Positions 34,830 to 45,842 of a stretch of DNA of 64,000 bases are shown here, one piece after another. The number at the start of each line of letters is the position of its first letter. Within the stretch, counting starts at the first letter, position 1. The DNA is from Micromonospora radicis. Lineage in GTDB: Bacteria; Actinomycetota; Actinomycetes; Mycobacteriales; Micromonosporaceae. Location: NCBI RefSeq assembly GCF_003583405.1, contig NZ_QXEC01000005.1:1-64000 (forward strand), written 5' to 3'. The translations under genes were made by a program, and so were the position numbers. The notes under the pieces are model-generated. The model was not told the origin of the DNA. It did no database searches and worked only from the letters and a program-made list of their open reading frames with translations.

Positions 34830-34856
34830 TGGGCCCCACCCGGCGAGTGGGGGCCA
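34830..34856. terminator. Hairpin terminator between convergent genes
   Basis: TGGGCCCCAC (34830-34839) and GTGGGGGCCA (34847-34856) pair with one mismatch around a 7-base loop, between the unknown gene and the cytidine deaminase gene. Confidence 0.5.
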
Positions 34857-34889
34857 GGCCGTTCACAAGGGCCGGGCGGGGCGGGGCGA

Positions 34890-35273
34890 TCAGGTGGGGT
34901 GGTGGGCGGTGGGCAGTTCGGCCACCGGTACCACCCGTGGGTCGCCGAGCGGCCCGACGATCACCCGCAGCGCCGGGAAGCGGTCGGCCAGCAGCCGTTG
35001 ACACGAGCCGCAGGGAGTGAGCAGGCTGCGGCCTCGGTCTCCGACCGTCACGATGGTCTCCAGGTCCTGCACGCCCTGGGTCGCCGCGGAACCGACCACG
35101 ATCACCTCGGCACAGGCACCCGCGCTGTCGTGCACCACGTCGACCCCCGAGACGACCCGACCGTCGGTGGTCCGGGCCGCCGCGGCGACGGTGTGGGCCG
35201 CGCTGCGGCAGCGCAGCTTGGCCACCGCGCTGGCGGCCTGTACCAGCGCCCGATCTGTGTCCCGCATCGTCAT
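34890..35273 (-). CDS. Cytidine deaminase-family protein
   Basis: This 127-residue zinc hydrolase has both metal-site motifs of the cytidine deaminase fold: GACAEVIVVGSA (C-A-E, where Cys replaces the more common His of the HAE motif and Glu is the proton shuttle) and LLTPCGSCQRLLADRF (PCxxC). The small size and CAE/PCxxC set also fit blasticidin-S-deaminase-like members, so the substrate could be cytidine or a modified nucleoside. GGAG lies six bases before ATG 35273; a second in-frame ATG is six bases later. It is divergent from hrpA. Confidence 0.85.
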   Translation of the reverse strand: MTMRDTDRALVQAASAVAKLRCRSAAHTVAAAARTTDGRVVSGVDVVHDSAGACAEVIVVGSAATQGVQDLETIVTVGDRGRSLLTPCGSCQRLLADRFPALRVIVGPLGDPRVVPVAELPTAHHPT

Positions 35274-35449
35274 CGTCGTCTCCGTGCTCGCTCCGGCCCG
35301 GCCGACAACGATAGACGCCGCCACCGCGGGCGAGCGGACACCCGAGCGGGCGGCACCGGTGGACGCCCGAGCCGCGGACCGACGGGCGAGCAACCGGGCG
35401 GGTAACCAGGAGGCGGTCCGGCGACGGGCTGCCTATCCTTGGCGACGAC

Positions 35450-38400
35450 ATGCAGAATCCAGCCACACCCGCCGCGACCGACCCGATGCGCGAGTTGCAG
35501 CGTCGCCTTCCTCCGCTGATCTTCCGCGACCAGCGCCAGCTGCGGCGGCGCCTCGACGGAGTACGCCGGCTTCGTGACCCGCAGCGGCGGGAGTCGGCGT
35601 TGGCCGAGATCGCGGCCGAAGTGACCGCCGCGGAGGCCCGGCTAGAGCGGCGCCGGGCCGCGCTGCCGACGATCACCTACCCGGCGGCGTTGCCGGTCAG
35701 CGAGCGTAAGGACGACATCGCCGCCGCGATCCGCGACCACCAGGTGGTGATCGTGGCCGGCGAGACCGGCTCGGGCAAGACCACCCAGTTACCGAAGATC
35801 TGCCTGGAGTTGGGCCGTGGGATCGGCGGGCTGATCGGGCACACCCAGCCCCGGCGGCTGGCCGCCCGTACGGTCGCCGACCGGATCGCCGAGGAGCTGG
35901 GCACCGAACTGGGCGACGTGGTCGGGTACAAGGTGCGTTTCACCGACCAGGTCGGCGAGCGGAGCCTGGTCAAGCTGATGACCGACGGCATCCTGCTGGC
36001 CGAGTTGCAGACCGACCGGATGCTGCGCCAGTACGACACGTTGATCATCGACGAGGCGCACGAGCGCAGCCTCAACATCGACTTCATCCTCGGGTACCTG
36101 AGGCAGCTGCTACCCCGCCGGCCCGACCTCAAGGTGATCATCACCTCGGCGACGATCGAGACCGACCGGTTCGCCCGGCACTTCGCCGGCCCGCCGGACG
36201 CCGAGCATCCCGACGGCGTGCCCGCGCCGGTGGTCGAGGTCTCCGGTCGGACCTACCCGGTCGAGGTGCGCTACCGGCCGCTGGTCGAGGTGGCGGCCTC
36301 CGACGAGGAGGAGGCGGACGAGGAGAACGTCCGCGACCAGGTCCAGGCGATCGGCGACGCGGTCGAGGAGCTGGCCGCCGAGGGACCCGGCGACATCCTG
36401 GTCTTCCTCAGCGGCGAGCGGGAGATCCGGGACACCGCCGACGCGCTGGGCAAGCTGGTGCAGAACAAGCGTTCGCTGCTCGGCACCGAGATCCTGCCGT
36501 TGTATGCCCGGCTGAGCGTCGCCGAGCAGCACCGGGTCTTCGCCGCGCACACCGGCCGGCGGGTGGTGCTGGCCACCAACGTGGCGGAGACCTCGCTGAC
36601 CGTGCCCGGCATCAAGTACGTGGTGGATCCCGGTACCGCCCGGATCAGCCGCTACTCACAGCGGCTGAAGGTGCAGCGGCTGCCCATCGAGCCGGTCTCG
36701 CAGGCCAGTGCCAACCAGCGCAAGGGTCGCTGTGGGCGGACCTCGGACGGCATCTGCGTCCGGCTCTACGACGAGCAGGACTTCGAGTCCCGGCCCGAGT
36801 TCACCGACCCGGAGATCCTGCGTACCAACCTGGCCTCGGTCATCCTCCAGATGACCGCCATCGGTCTCGGCGACATCGCCGCCTTCCCGTTCATCGACCC
36901 GCCGGACCGCCGCAACATCACCGACGGGGTCAACCTGCTGCACGAGTTGGGGGCGCTCGACCCGACCGAGACCGACCCGGAGCGGCGGCTCACCCCGCTC
37001 GGGCGGCGGCTGGCCCAGCTTCCGGTCGACCCCCGGCTGGCCCGGATGGTCCTCGAAGGTGAGCGCAACGGCTGCGCCACCGAGGTGATGGTGATCGCCG
37101 CCGCGCTGTCGATCCAGGATCCGCGCGAACGGCCGGCCGACAAGCAGGCCCAGGCCGACCAGGCGCACGCCCGGTTCGCCGACGCCGAGTCGGACTTCGT
37201 CGCGTACCTGAACCTGTGGCGTTACCTGCGCGAGCAGCAGCGGGAGCTGTCATCGAGCGCGTTCCGCCGGATGTGCCGGGCCGACTACCTCAACTACCTG
37301 CGGGTACGCGAGTGGCAGGACATCGTCAGCCAACTGCGCCAGGTGCTGCGTACCGCCGAATCCAGTGGCCGGGGTCGCGGCCGGCGCGACGCCGCGGCGG
37401 ACGGGTCCGACGGCGGCGGACGGCGCCAGGTCGGCGCCGACCTGCCGGAGGAGATCGACACGCCGAGGGTGCACCAGTCGCTGCTGCCCGGCCTGCTGTC
37501 ACACGTCGGCCTGAAGGACGCGCAGAAGAACGAGTACCTGGGTGCCCGGGGAGCGAAGTTCGGGCTCTTTCCCGGCTCGGCGTTGTTCCGCAAGCCGCCC
37601 CGCTGGGTGATGGCCGCCGAGTTGGTGGAGACGTCCCGGCTGTGGGGCCGGGTGAACGGCCGGATCGAACCGGAGTGGGTCGAACCGCTCGCCGGCCATC
37701 TGGTCAAGCGCAGCTACAGCGAGCCGCACTGGGAGAAGAAGCAGGCGGCGGTGATGGCGTACGAGAAGGTGACGCTGTACGGCGTACCGCTGGTGACCTC
37801 CCGCAAGGTGAACTTCGGCCGGATCGACCCGGTGCTGAGCCGGGAGCTGTTCGTCCGGCACGCCCTGGTCGAGGGCGACTGGTCCACCCACCACCAGTTC
37901 TGGCGGGACAACCAGCGGCTGCTGACCGAGGTGGAGGAGCTGGAGAACCGGGCCCGACGGCGGGACATCCTGGTCGACGAGGAGACGATCTTCCAGTTCT
38001 ACGACGAGCGGATCCCGGCCGAGGTGGTCTCCGGACGGCACTTCGACACCTGGTGGAAGAAGACCCGGCGGGAGCAGCCCGAGCTGCTCACCTTCACCCG
38101 GGAGCTGCTGGTCAACGCGGGCCGGGGCGGGGTGGACGAGGCCGACTTCCCGGACCGGTGGAGCGCCGACGGGGTCAGCCTGCCGCTGACGTACACCTTC
38201 GAACCGGGTACGGCCACCGACGGGGTGACGGTGGACATCCCCCTGCCGCTGCTCAACCAGGTGCCGGCGGAGAGCTTCGACTGGCAGGTACCCGGACTGC
38301 GCGAGGAGTTGGTGGTCGCGTTGATCCGGTCGTTGCCCAAGCCGGTGCGCCGCAACTTCGTGCCGGTACCCGACTACGCCCGCGCCGCGCTGGCCGCGAT

Positions 38401-39508
38401 CACCCCCGGCGACGAGCCGCTGCTGGACGCGCTGACCCGGCAGCTGCGCCGGATGACCGGCGTGACGGTGCCCCGGGACGCCTGGGATCCGGGCAAGCTG
38501 CCGCCGCACCTGCGGGTGACCTTCCGGGTGCTCGGTGACGACGACCGACCGGTCGCCGAGGGCAAGGATCTGCCGGCGCTGCAACGCCAGCTCAAGACCG
38601 AGGTACGGCAGGTGGTGGCCGCCGCCGCGCCGGAGGTGACCCGCACCGGCCTGACCTCGTGGGAGATCGGCACCCTGCCGCGCACCGTCGAACAGGTGCG
38701 GGCGGGGTATGCGGTGACGGCGTACCCGGCGCTGGTCGACGAGGGTGCCACGGTGGGGGTGCGGGTCTTCGACTCCCCCGCCGAGCAGGAGGCCGCGCAC
38801 TGGGCGGGTACCCGACGGCTGCTCCGGCTGACCGTGCCGTCACCGGCGAAGTTCCTGCAGGGGCGGCTGAGCAACGAGGCGAAGCTGGCGCTGTCGCGCA
38901 ACCCGCACGGCGGGGTGCAGGCACTCATCGAGGACGCCGCGGGTGCGGCGATCGACAAGCTGGTCGCCGACGCGGGCGGTCCGGTCTGGGACGCCGAGGG
39001 CTTCGCGGCGCTGCGGGACAAGGTGCGGGCCGCGCTGGTCGACACCGTGGTGGAGGTGATGGAACGGGTCCGGGCGGTGCTCGCCGCCGGGTACGCGGTC
39101 CAGCAGCGGCTCGGCGCGACGAGGAACCTGGCCGTGGTGGCCGCCCTGGCCGACATCCGCAACCAGCTCACCGGCCTGGTGCACGCCGGGTTCATCACCG
39201 AGGCCGGCTACGCCCGCCTACCCGACCTGCTGCGCTACCTGACCGCGATCGAGCGGCGGCTGGACCGGCTGCCCGGCAACCCGGCGCGGGACAAGCAGCA
39301 GCAGGACCGGATCGCGGTGGTGCAACGGGAGTACGACGAGATGCTCGCCGCGCTGCCGCCGGCCCGCCGCACCTCCGTCGCGGTGCGGCAGATCCGCTGG
39401 ATGATCGAGGAACTGCGGGTGAACGTCTTCGCGCAGGCCCTGGGCACCCCGTACCCGGTGTCCGAGCAGCGGATCTACCGGGCCATGGACGACGCCGAAG
39501 GCCGCTGA
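35450..39508 (+). CDS. hrpA: HrpA-type ATP-dependent RNA helicase
   Basis: This 1352-residue DEAH-box helicase is of full HrpA length. The motor domains lie at about 65-480: IVAGETGSGKTTQLPKICLE, HTQPRRLAARTVADR, LIIDEAHERSLNIDF, ITSATIETDRF, ILVFLSGEREIRD, TNVAETSLTVPGIKYVVD and QRKGRCGRTSDGICVRLY. The winged-helix/OB region and the long HrpA C-terminal domain (DUF3418 type) follow: QSLLPGLLSHVGLKD, YLGARGAKFGLFPGSAL and FDTWWKKTRREQPELLTFT. It is implicated in freeing stalled ribosomes and mRNA processing. Its 3' end overlaps the convergent FAD monooxygenase gene by 34 bases. Confidence 0.95.
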   Translation: MQNPATPAATDPMRELQRRLPPLIFRDQRQLRRRLDGVRRLRDPQRRESALAEIAAEVTAAEARLERRRAALPTITYPAALPVSERKDDIAAAIRDHQVVIVAGETGSGKTTQLPKICLELGRGIGGLIGHTQPRRLAARTVADRIAEELGTELGDVVGYKVRFTDQVGERSLVKLMTDGILLAELQTDRMLRQYDTLIIDEAHERSLNIDFILGYLRQLLPRRPDLKVIITSATIETDRFARHFAGPPDAEHPDGVPAPVVEVSGRTYPVEVRYRPLVEVAASDEEEADEENVRDQVQAIGDAVEELAAEGPGDILVFLSGEREIRDTADALGKLVQNKRSLLGTEILPLYARLSVAEQHRVFAAHTGRRVVLATNVAETSLTVPGIKYVVDPGTARISRYSQRLKVQRLPIEPVSQASANQRKGRCGRTSDGICVRLYDEQDFESRPEFTDPEILRTNLASVILQMTAIGLGDIAAFPFIDPPDRRNITDGVNLLHELGALDPTETDPERRLTPLGRRLAQLPVDPRLARMVLEGERNGCATEVMVIAAALSIQDPRERPADKQAQADQAHARFADAESDFVAYLNLWRYLREQQRELSSSAFRRMCRADYLNYLRVREWQDIVSQLRQVLRTAESSGRGRGRRDAAADGSDGGGRRQVGADLPEEIDTPRVHQSLLPGLLSHVGLKDAQKNEYLGARGAKFGLFPGSALFRKPPRWVMAAELVETSRLWGRVNGRIEPEWVEPLAGHLVKRSYSEPHWEKKQAAVMAYEKVTLYGVPLVTSRKVNFGRIDPVLSRELFVRHALVEGDWSTHHQFWRDNQRLLTEVEELENRARRRDILVDEETIFQFYDERIPAEVVSGRHFDTWWKKTRREQPELLTFTRELLVNAGRGGVDEADFPDRWSADGVSLPLTYTFEPGTATDGVTVDIPLPLLNQVPAESFDWQVPGLREELVVALIRSLPKPVRRNFVPVPDYARAALAAITPGDEPLLDALTRQLRRMTGVTVPRDAWDPGKLPPHLRVTFRVLGDDDRPVAEGKDLPALQRQLKTEVRQVVAAAAPEVTRTGLTSWEIGTLPRTVEQVRAGYAVTAYPALVDEGATVGVRVFDSPAEQEAAHWAGTRRLLRLTVPSPAKFLQGRLSNEAKLALSRNPHGGVQALIEDAAGAAIDKLVADAGGPVWDAEGFAALRDKVRAALVDTVVEVMERVRAVLAAGYAVQQRLGATRNLAVVAALADIRNQLTGLVHAGFITEAGYARLPDLLRYLTAIERRLDRLPGNPARDKQQQDRIAVVQREYDEMLAALPPARRTSVAVRQIRWMIEELRVNVFAQALGTPYPVSEQRIYRAMDDAEGR

Positions 39509-40818
39509 CGCCGGCCGGCGAGCACCCGGAGCAGCACGTCCGGGCCGAGCAGCCGGGCCGGCGGGTCGATCAGGTTGAGCACCCGCAGGAACGCGGCCCC
39601 GAGCACGGCGTCGTTCGACGCGGCGGCGTGCAGCCGCGCCAGGTAGGCGTTGACCAGCCGGACAGCCGGGGTACGCCGGCCGCGTACCCCGGGGAAGCGC
39701 AGGTCGGCGCCGACCGCGATGGACCACGGCGCGTCGATCAGGCGGGCGGCGCGCGGGAAGAACCGCCGGGCCAGCCGGTCCCGGTCGCGGGCGAGGAGCC
39801 TACGCAACAGCAGGGTTTGCAGGGCGGCGACCGTGATGCCCTGGCCGTAGACGGGGTTGAGGCTGCACAGCGCGTCGGCGAAGACCAGGTAGCCGGCGGG
39901 GAACCGGGGCAGCCGCTCGTAGCGGCGTCGGACGCTGGCCGGGAACCGCATCAGCACCGGATCGTCCAGCGGTTCGGCGTGCCGGACCAGTTCGCCGACC
40001 TGTGGTGCGGTCAGCGAGGCCGCGAAGCGGGCGAAGCCCTCGTCGTCGGTCGGGGGCTGCTCACCGAGGATGCCGGCCATGGTGACCGCGAACCGGCCGC
40101 CTTCCTGCGGTGCCACCACCCCGTAGCGGGGGCGGCCCGGCATCGCGTTGGCGAGTACGCCGAGCATGCCGTCCAGTTGGCCGTCCTCGCGCCGGTACCG
40201 GCGGGTCACGTACGTGACGCCGACCTCCACCTGTTCCTGCGGTGCCGCCGGATAGCCGAGTTCGGCGAGCCACACCGGGCTGCGGCTGCCCCGGCCCGCG
40301 GCGTCGACCACGAGGTCGGCCCGCAGTTCGTCGGGCCGGCCGGTCGCCGGGGCCAGCCGCACCCCGGTGACCCGGGACTGGTCCGGCGTGGCGGTCAGGC
40401 CGGTGACCTCGCACTCGGGCAGGACGCGCACCCCGGGCAGGGCGGTCACCCGGTCCCGTACCGCGTGTTCGAGCAGCGGGCGGCTCATGCCGAAGCCGGT
40501 GAGGTCCGACCGCGCGGAGCGCATCCGGTGGCCGTCGTTGTACCAGTGCACCTGGCCGTGCAGGTCGACCGGGGTGGCGCCCTGGCGGTACAGCTCCGCG
40601 CCGAGGCCGGGGAACAGCTCCTCCAGGATCTGTCGCCCCCGGGCGAGCAGGACGTGCACCTGACGGCCCTGCGGCACCCCGCGCCGGGGGGCCGGCCCGG
40701 CGGGCAGCTTGTCGCGATCCAAGAGGGTGACCTGTGCGTACGTTTCCGCCAGTGCCCGGGCGGCGAGCAGACCGCCCAGGCTGGCTCCGACGACGACGGC
40801 GTGACCGGACGCTGCCAT
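39475..40818 (-). CDS. FAD-dependent monooxygenase/halogenase-like oxidoreductase
   Basis: This 447-residue flavoprotein has HAVVVGASLGGLLAARALAETY (GxGxxG-type FAD site, here GASLGG), a pyrophosphate-contact motif DLVVDAAGRGSRSPVWLAELGY, and the second FAD motif GYLVFADALCSLNPVYGQGITVAALQ with the usual GD replaced by AD. It resembles FAD-binding monooxygenases and tailoring enzymes of secondary metabolism; no biosynthetic genes adjoin it, so the substrate is open. The C-terminal region is basic. It overlaps hrpA tail to tail; the two 3' ends share codons on opposite strands. Confidence 0.82.
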   Translation of the reverse strand: MAASGHAVVVGASLGGLLAARALAETYAQVTLLDRDKLPAGPAPRRGVPQGRQVHVLLARGRQILEELFPGLGAELYRQGATPVDLHGQVHWYNDGHRMRSARSDLTGFGMSRPLLEHAVRDRVTALPGVRVLPECEVTGLTATPDQSRVTGVRLAPATGRPDELRADLVVDAAGRGSRSPVWLAELGYPAAPQEQVEVGVTYVTRRYRREDGQLDGMLGVLANAMPGRPRYGVVAPQEGGRFAVTMAGILGEQPPTDDEGFARFAASLTAPQVGELVRHAEPLDDPVLMRFPASVRRRYERLPRFPAGYLVFADALCSLNPVYGQGITVAALQTLLLRRLLARDRDRLARRFFPRAARLIDAPWSIAVGADLRFPGVRGRRTPAVRLVNAYLARLHAAASNDAVLGAAFLRVLNLIDPPARLLGPDVLLRVLAGRRQRPSASSMAR

Positions 40819-40895
40819 GCCGGGCAGCCTATGGCGCCGCCGGGGGCCGGGGCGTCTTCGTCCGTGCTCGATGGCGTGGGCGTCGCCGGCCTCGT

Positions 40896-41828
40896 TCAGG
40901 CCAGCGCCTCGACGCCGGGCGGGAGTTCCCGGGCGGCGGTCGCGGTGTGGACGTATTCGAGCAGGATGCGGCGTAGTTCCCGGCCGGCGTGGGTGGGCAC
41001 CACGTCGCGGCGGCGGGCCACCGCGATGGTGCGTCGCACGCCGGGCGGGGCCAACCGGGTGACCCGGATGCCGGGTCGGCGGGCGACCACGATGCCCGGT
41101 ACGAGGGCCACGCCCAGGCCGGCCTCGACGAAGCTGAGTACGGCGTCCATCTCGCCGCCGTCGACGGACAGGGTCGGCTCGAAGCCCGCGGCGCGGCAGG
41201 CCTGGAGGGTGGCGTCGCGCAGGTCGTAGCCCTCCCGGAACATCACCAGCGGCTGGTCGCGCAGATCGGTGATGCGCAGGTCGCTGCCGGCGGGGGCAGC
41301 CGGCAGCGGATCGACCGAGGCGACGACCAGGCTCTCGGTCAGGATCGGGTCGGCGCGCAGTCCGGGGTCGGTGCCCTGGGCCGGCATGATGATCAATGCT
41401 AGGTCGAGGTCGCCCCGGAGTAGGTCGCGGACCAGGTCCTGCGAGCCGCCCTCCTCCACCCGAAGGTCGACGCCGGGGTGGACGTCGCGGAACCGGCGCA
41501 GCACCGGCGGGGCGAGCGAGGTGGCCAGGCTCGGTGTGGCGCCGAGGCGTACCCGGCCGCGCCGCAGGCCGACCAGTTCCTGCACCTCGCGGGTGGCGGT
41601 CTCCACGTCGGCGAGGATCCGCTTGGCCAGCGGCAGCAGCACCTCGCCGGCCGCGGTGAGGGTGATGTTCCCCCTTACCCGCTCGAACAGTGGGGCCCCG
41701 AGGGTGTCCTCCAGGGCGTGAATTTGCTTACTCAACGAGGGTTGGGTTATGCCGACGACATCGGCAGCCTGGGTGAAATGTCGTACTTCGGCCACCGCCA
41801 CGAAGTACTTCAGCTGATGGAGCTGCAT
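40896..41828 (-). CDS. LysR-family regulator divergent from sdhCAB
   Basis: This 310-residue LysR-type regulator has a winged helix-turn-helix at 1-60 (MQLHQLKYFVAVAEVRHFTQAADVVGITQPSLSKQIHALED) and a two-lobed ligand domain at about 90-300 (VRLGATPSLATSLAPPVLRRF, DLALIIMPAQG, PLVMFREGYDLRDATLQACRAAGFEP, VSFVEAGLGVALVPG-like). The ATG at 41828 is four bases from a T-N11-A palindrome (41833-41847) in the 77-base space shared with sdhC. This is the standard arrangement for a LysR regulator controlling itself and the divergent operon. The co-inducer is unknown. Confidence 0.93.
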   Translation of the reverse strand: MQLHQLKYFVAVAEVRHFTQAADVVGITQPSLSKQIHALEDTLGAPLFERVRGNITLTAAGEVLLPLAKRILADVETATREVQELVGLRRGRVRLGATPSLATSLAPPVLRRFRDVHPGVDLRVEEGGSQDLVRDLLRGDLDLALIIMPAQGTDPGLRADPILTESLVVASVDPLPAAPAGSDLRITDLRDQPLVMFREGYDLRDATLQACRAAGFEPTLSVDGGEMDAVLSFVEAGLGVALVPGIVVARRPGIRVTRLAPPGVRRTIAVARRRDVVPTHAGRELRRILLEYVHTATAARELPPGVEALA

Positions 41829-41832
41829 CTAC

Positions 41833-41847
41833 ATAGCTTATGGCTAT
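41833..41847. promoter_or_regulatory. LysR T-N11-A operator
   Basis: ATAGCTTATGGCTAT has perfect ATAGC/GCTAT arms and the T-N11-A core typical of LysR binding sites. It lies four bases upstream of the LysR start and 22 bases upstream of the sdhC -35 box. Confidence 0.75.
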
Positions 41848-41868
41848 CAAGACTGCGGTGTCGATGCA

Positions 41869-41898
41869 TTGGACGACTGATCAAAGTCCTCCTAGCGT
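41869..41898 (+). promoter_or_regulatory. sdhCAB promoter (leaderless)
   Basis: TTGGAC (41869-41874), an 18-base spacer and TAGCGT (41893-41898) are followed after seven bases by the GTG at 41906. The expected RNA start coincides with the start codon, and no ribosome binding site precedes it. Confidence 0.6.
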
Positions 41899-41905
41899 CG
41901 GTCGC

Positions 41906-42598
41906 GTGGTAGTCACGACAAGAGCGCGGTCGCCCATCCGTTCCAACGTCGGCCTCAAGGCCGTCATGGCGGTGACGGGCATCCTCCTGGTGCTGTTCCT
42001 CATCGCGCACATGCTGGGCAATCTCAAGGTCTTCGCCGGCGACGCGTCGTTCAACCATTACGCGCACTGGCTGCGCGAGATCGGCGCTCCGATCCTGCCG
42101 AACGTCTGGTTCCTCTGGATCATGCGGGTCGGGCTGCTGGTCGCGGTGCTCGGGCACATCTGGGCCGCCACCGTCCTCGCCCTGCGGGCCCGCGCCGCCC
42201 GCCCGGTGCGCTACGCCCACCGCAAGAAGGTCCGGGGCAGCTACGCCGCGCGCACCATGCGCTGGGGCGGCGTGATCATCCTGCTCTTCGTGATCTACCA
42301 CATCCTGGACCTGACCACCGGCACGCTGAACCCGGTCGGCGACCCGTCCCGGCCGTACGCCAACGTCGTCGCCGACTTCGCGCCGGAGCGCTGGTACGTC
42401 ACGCTCTTCTACACGCTGGCGATCGTGGCCCTCGGGTTCCACCTGCGCCACGGCGTGTTCAGCGCCCTGCGCAGCCTTGGCCAGCAGACCCCGCGCGGCG
42501 AGCAGCGAGCCCGGGCGGTGGCGCTGGTCTTCGCCGTCGCGCTCTGCGCCGGCTACCTCCTGGTCCCGTTCGCCGTACTCACCGGATTGGTGTCCTGA
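41906..42598 (+). CDS. sdhC: Succinate dehydrogenase cytochrome b subunit
   Basis: This 230-residue integral membrane subunit anchors the SdhAB dimer and passes electrons to menaquinone. Five helices are visible, among them [86 protein letters not shown] and [21 protein letters not shown]. His residues in IAHML, IYHIL and FHLRHG are candidate heme ligands. A single five-helix cytochrome subunit is typical of the type B enzyme, which may carry two hemes. The GTG is preferred to an ATG at 41840, which lies inside the LysR operator. It is first in sdhCAB. Confidence 0.93.
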   Translation: MVVTTRARSPIRSNVGLKAVMAVTGILLVLFLIAHMLGNLKVFAGDASFNHYAHWLREIGAPILPNVWFLWIMRVGLLVAVLGHIWAATVLALRARAARPVRYAHRKKVRGSYAARTMRWGGVIILLFVIYHILDLTTGTLNPVGDPSRPYANVVADFAPERWYVTLFYTLAIVALGFHLRHGVFSALRSLGQQTPRGEQRARAVALVFAVALCAGYLLVPFAVLTGLVS

Positions 42599-42600
42599 CC

Positions 42601-44534
<1,934 letters not shown>

Positions 44535-44538
<4 letters not shown>

Positions 44539-45296
44539 ACCTGACCCTGCGCATCTGGCGCCAGTCCGGCCCCGAGGACAAGGGTCGGATGGTGACCTAC
44601 CAGGTCGACGACGTCTCGCCGGACATGTCGTTCCTGGAGATGCTCGACGTACTCAACGAACGACTCATCCTCGCCGGCGAGGAGCCGGTCGCCTTCGACC
44701 ACGACTGCCGTGAGGGCATCTGCGGCATGTGCGGCCTGATGATCAACGGCGACGCGCACGGGCCGCAGCGCGGCACCACCGCCTGCCAGCTACACATGCG
44801 GCAGTTCTCCGACGGCGACACCATCGACATCGAGCCGTGGCGGGCCCGGGCCTTCCCGGTCATCAAGGACCTGGTGGTCAACCGCAACGCCTTCGACAAG
44901 ATCATCGCTGCCGGCGGGTACATCACCGCGCCGACCGGCAGCGCGCCGGAGGCCCACTCGGTCCCGGTGGCCAAGGCCAACGCGGACGCCGCCTTCGAGT
45001 CGGCCGCCTGCATCGGCTGCGGCGCCTGCGTCGCGGCCTGCCCGAACGGCTCCGGCATGCTGTTCACCGCCGCCAAGGTCACCCAGCTCGGGCTGCTGCC
45101 GCAGGGCCAGCCGGAACGGCACACCCGGGTGATCGGCATGGTCGACGCGCACGACGAGGCCGGCTTCGGCGGCTGCACCAACGCCGGCGAGTGCACGGTG
45201 GTCTGCCCGAAGGGCATCCCGCTGACCACTATCGGCCGGCTGAACCGCGACTACCTGGCGGCCACCGCCAAGCGGGGCGACACCCCCGGCACCTGA
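44535..45296 (+). CDS. sdhB: Succinate dehydrogenase iron-sulfur subunit
   Basis: This 253-residue electron-transfer subunit has three cluster sites: the [2Fe-2S] ferredoxin domain with [20 protein letters not shown] and a distant CQL, the [4Fe-4S] motif [14 protein letters not shown], and the [3Fe-4S] set [17 protein letters not shown]. The GTG start overlaps the sdhA stop codon. The final tail ([10 protein letters not shown]) is unstructured. A hairpin at 45322-45356 probably ends the operon. Confidence 0.95.
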
Positions 45297-45321
45297 TCCG
45301 CCGACACCGCACCACGACCGA

Positions 45322-45356
45322 CCGGCCGCCGCTGCCCCCGTGGGCACGGCGGTCGG
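45322..45356 (+). terminator. Probable sdhCAB terminator
   Basis: Arms at 45322-45337 and 45342-45356 (CCGGCCGCCGCTGCCC against GGGCACGGCGGTCGG) pair with one mismatch and one bulge around a 4-base loop, 26 bases after the sdhB stop. Confidence 0.5.
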
Positions 45357-45663
45357 CTCGTCCTTCTGCCAGGTGTGCGCACTCGACACTGTCGAGCTGA
45401 ACCGCCTGAGCTATCGCACGGCAGTAGCGCCGCCCGCCGAGGTGCTGCCCGTCGAGGAACGTCCGAGCCTCCGTTGCCGGCCGGCCGGTTCGCACCCGTC
45501 CGGCTGACGCCCGCGGCTGGCTGGCCTCCGGGCCGGCTACCGGCCCAACATCAACAGAACCGTTCACGCCATCAGCTCGACAGGGCCGACACCCGTGCCG
45601 AGGCACCGCCCCGAAGCGGCCCGACCACCCCCGACAGCGCCCGCCGTCGGGCCAGGCAGGCCG
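45357..45663. other. Gene-free stretch before the decayed zone
   Basis: No coding region can be supported in these 307 bases. The reading frames that cross it are low-complexity Arg/Pro sequence without start signals. The stretch lies between the sdh terminator and two broken genes and may contain further unrecognisable debris. Confidence 0.5.
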
Positions 45664-45686
45664 GTTGAACAGCGCTGATCGGGGTA
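45664..45686 (+). promoter_or_regulatory. SigB/SigF-type promoter before the dehydrogenase stub
   Basis: GTTG (45664-45667), a 14-base spacer and GGGTA (45682-45686) match the stress-sigma consensus except for the last -35 base. It lies 36 bases before the dehydrogenase start codon and appears intact although the gene is broken. Confidence 0.5.
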
Positions 45687-45722
45687 GCAGTCCGGCTACG
45701 CGACAAGCCCGGAGGGAACCGC

Positions 45723-45842
45723 ATGCGGGCGCTGACGTGGCAGGGCAGGCGGGACGTACGGGCCGAGGAGGTCCCCGGCCCGAAGATCGAGGAACCGGCC
45801 GACGCGATCGCGCTCGCGGGGACCGACGGGAGAGACGATTGA
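45723..45842 (+). pseudogene. N-terminal stub of a zinc-dependent alcohol dehydrogenase
   Basis: The 39 residues begin MRALTWQGRRDVRAEEVPGP and continue KIEEPADAIALA. These are the opening strands of glutathione-independent formaldehyde/alcohol dehydrogenases of the Zn-MDR family. The next part of the family (CGSDLHLY zinc site) is absent. After the stub, the sequence passes into TDGRDD and a stop. GGAGGG lies six bases before the ATG, and a SigB-type promoter is upstream. More than 300 residues are missing, so this is a deletion remnant. Confidence 0.75.

Noticed and set aside
41840..41905. Earlier ATG start for sdhC
   Set aside because: The ATG lies inside the LysR palindrome and upstream of the promoter boxes at 41869-41898; the added residues are not membrane-like.
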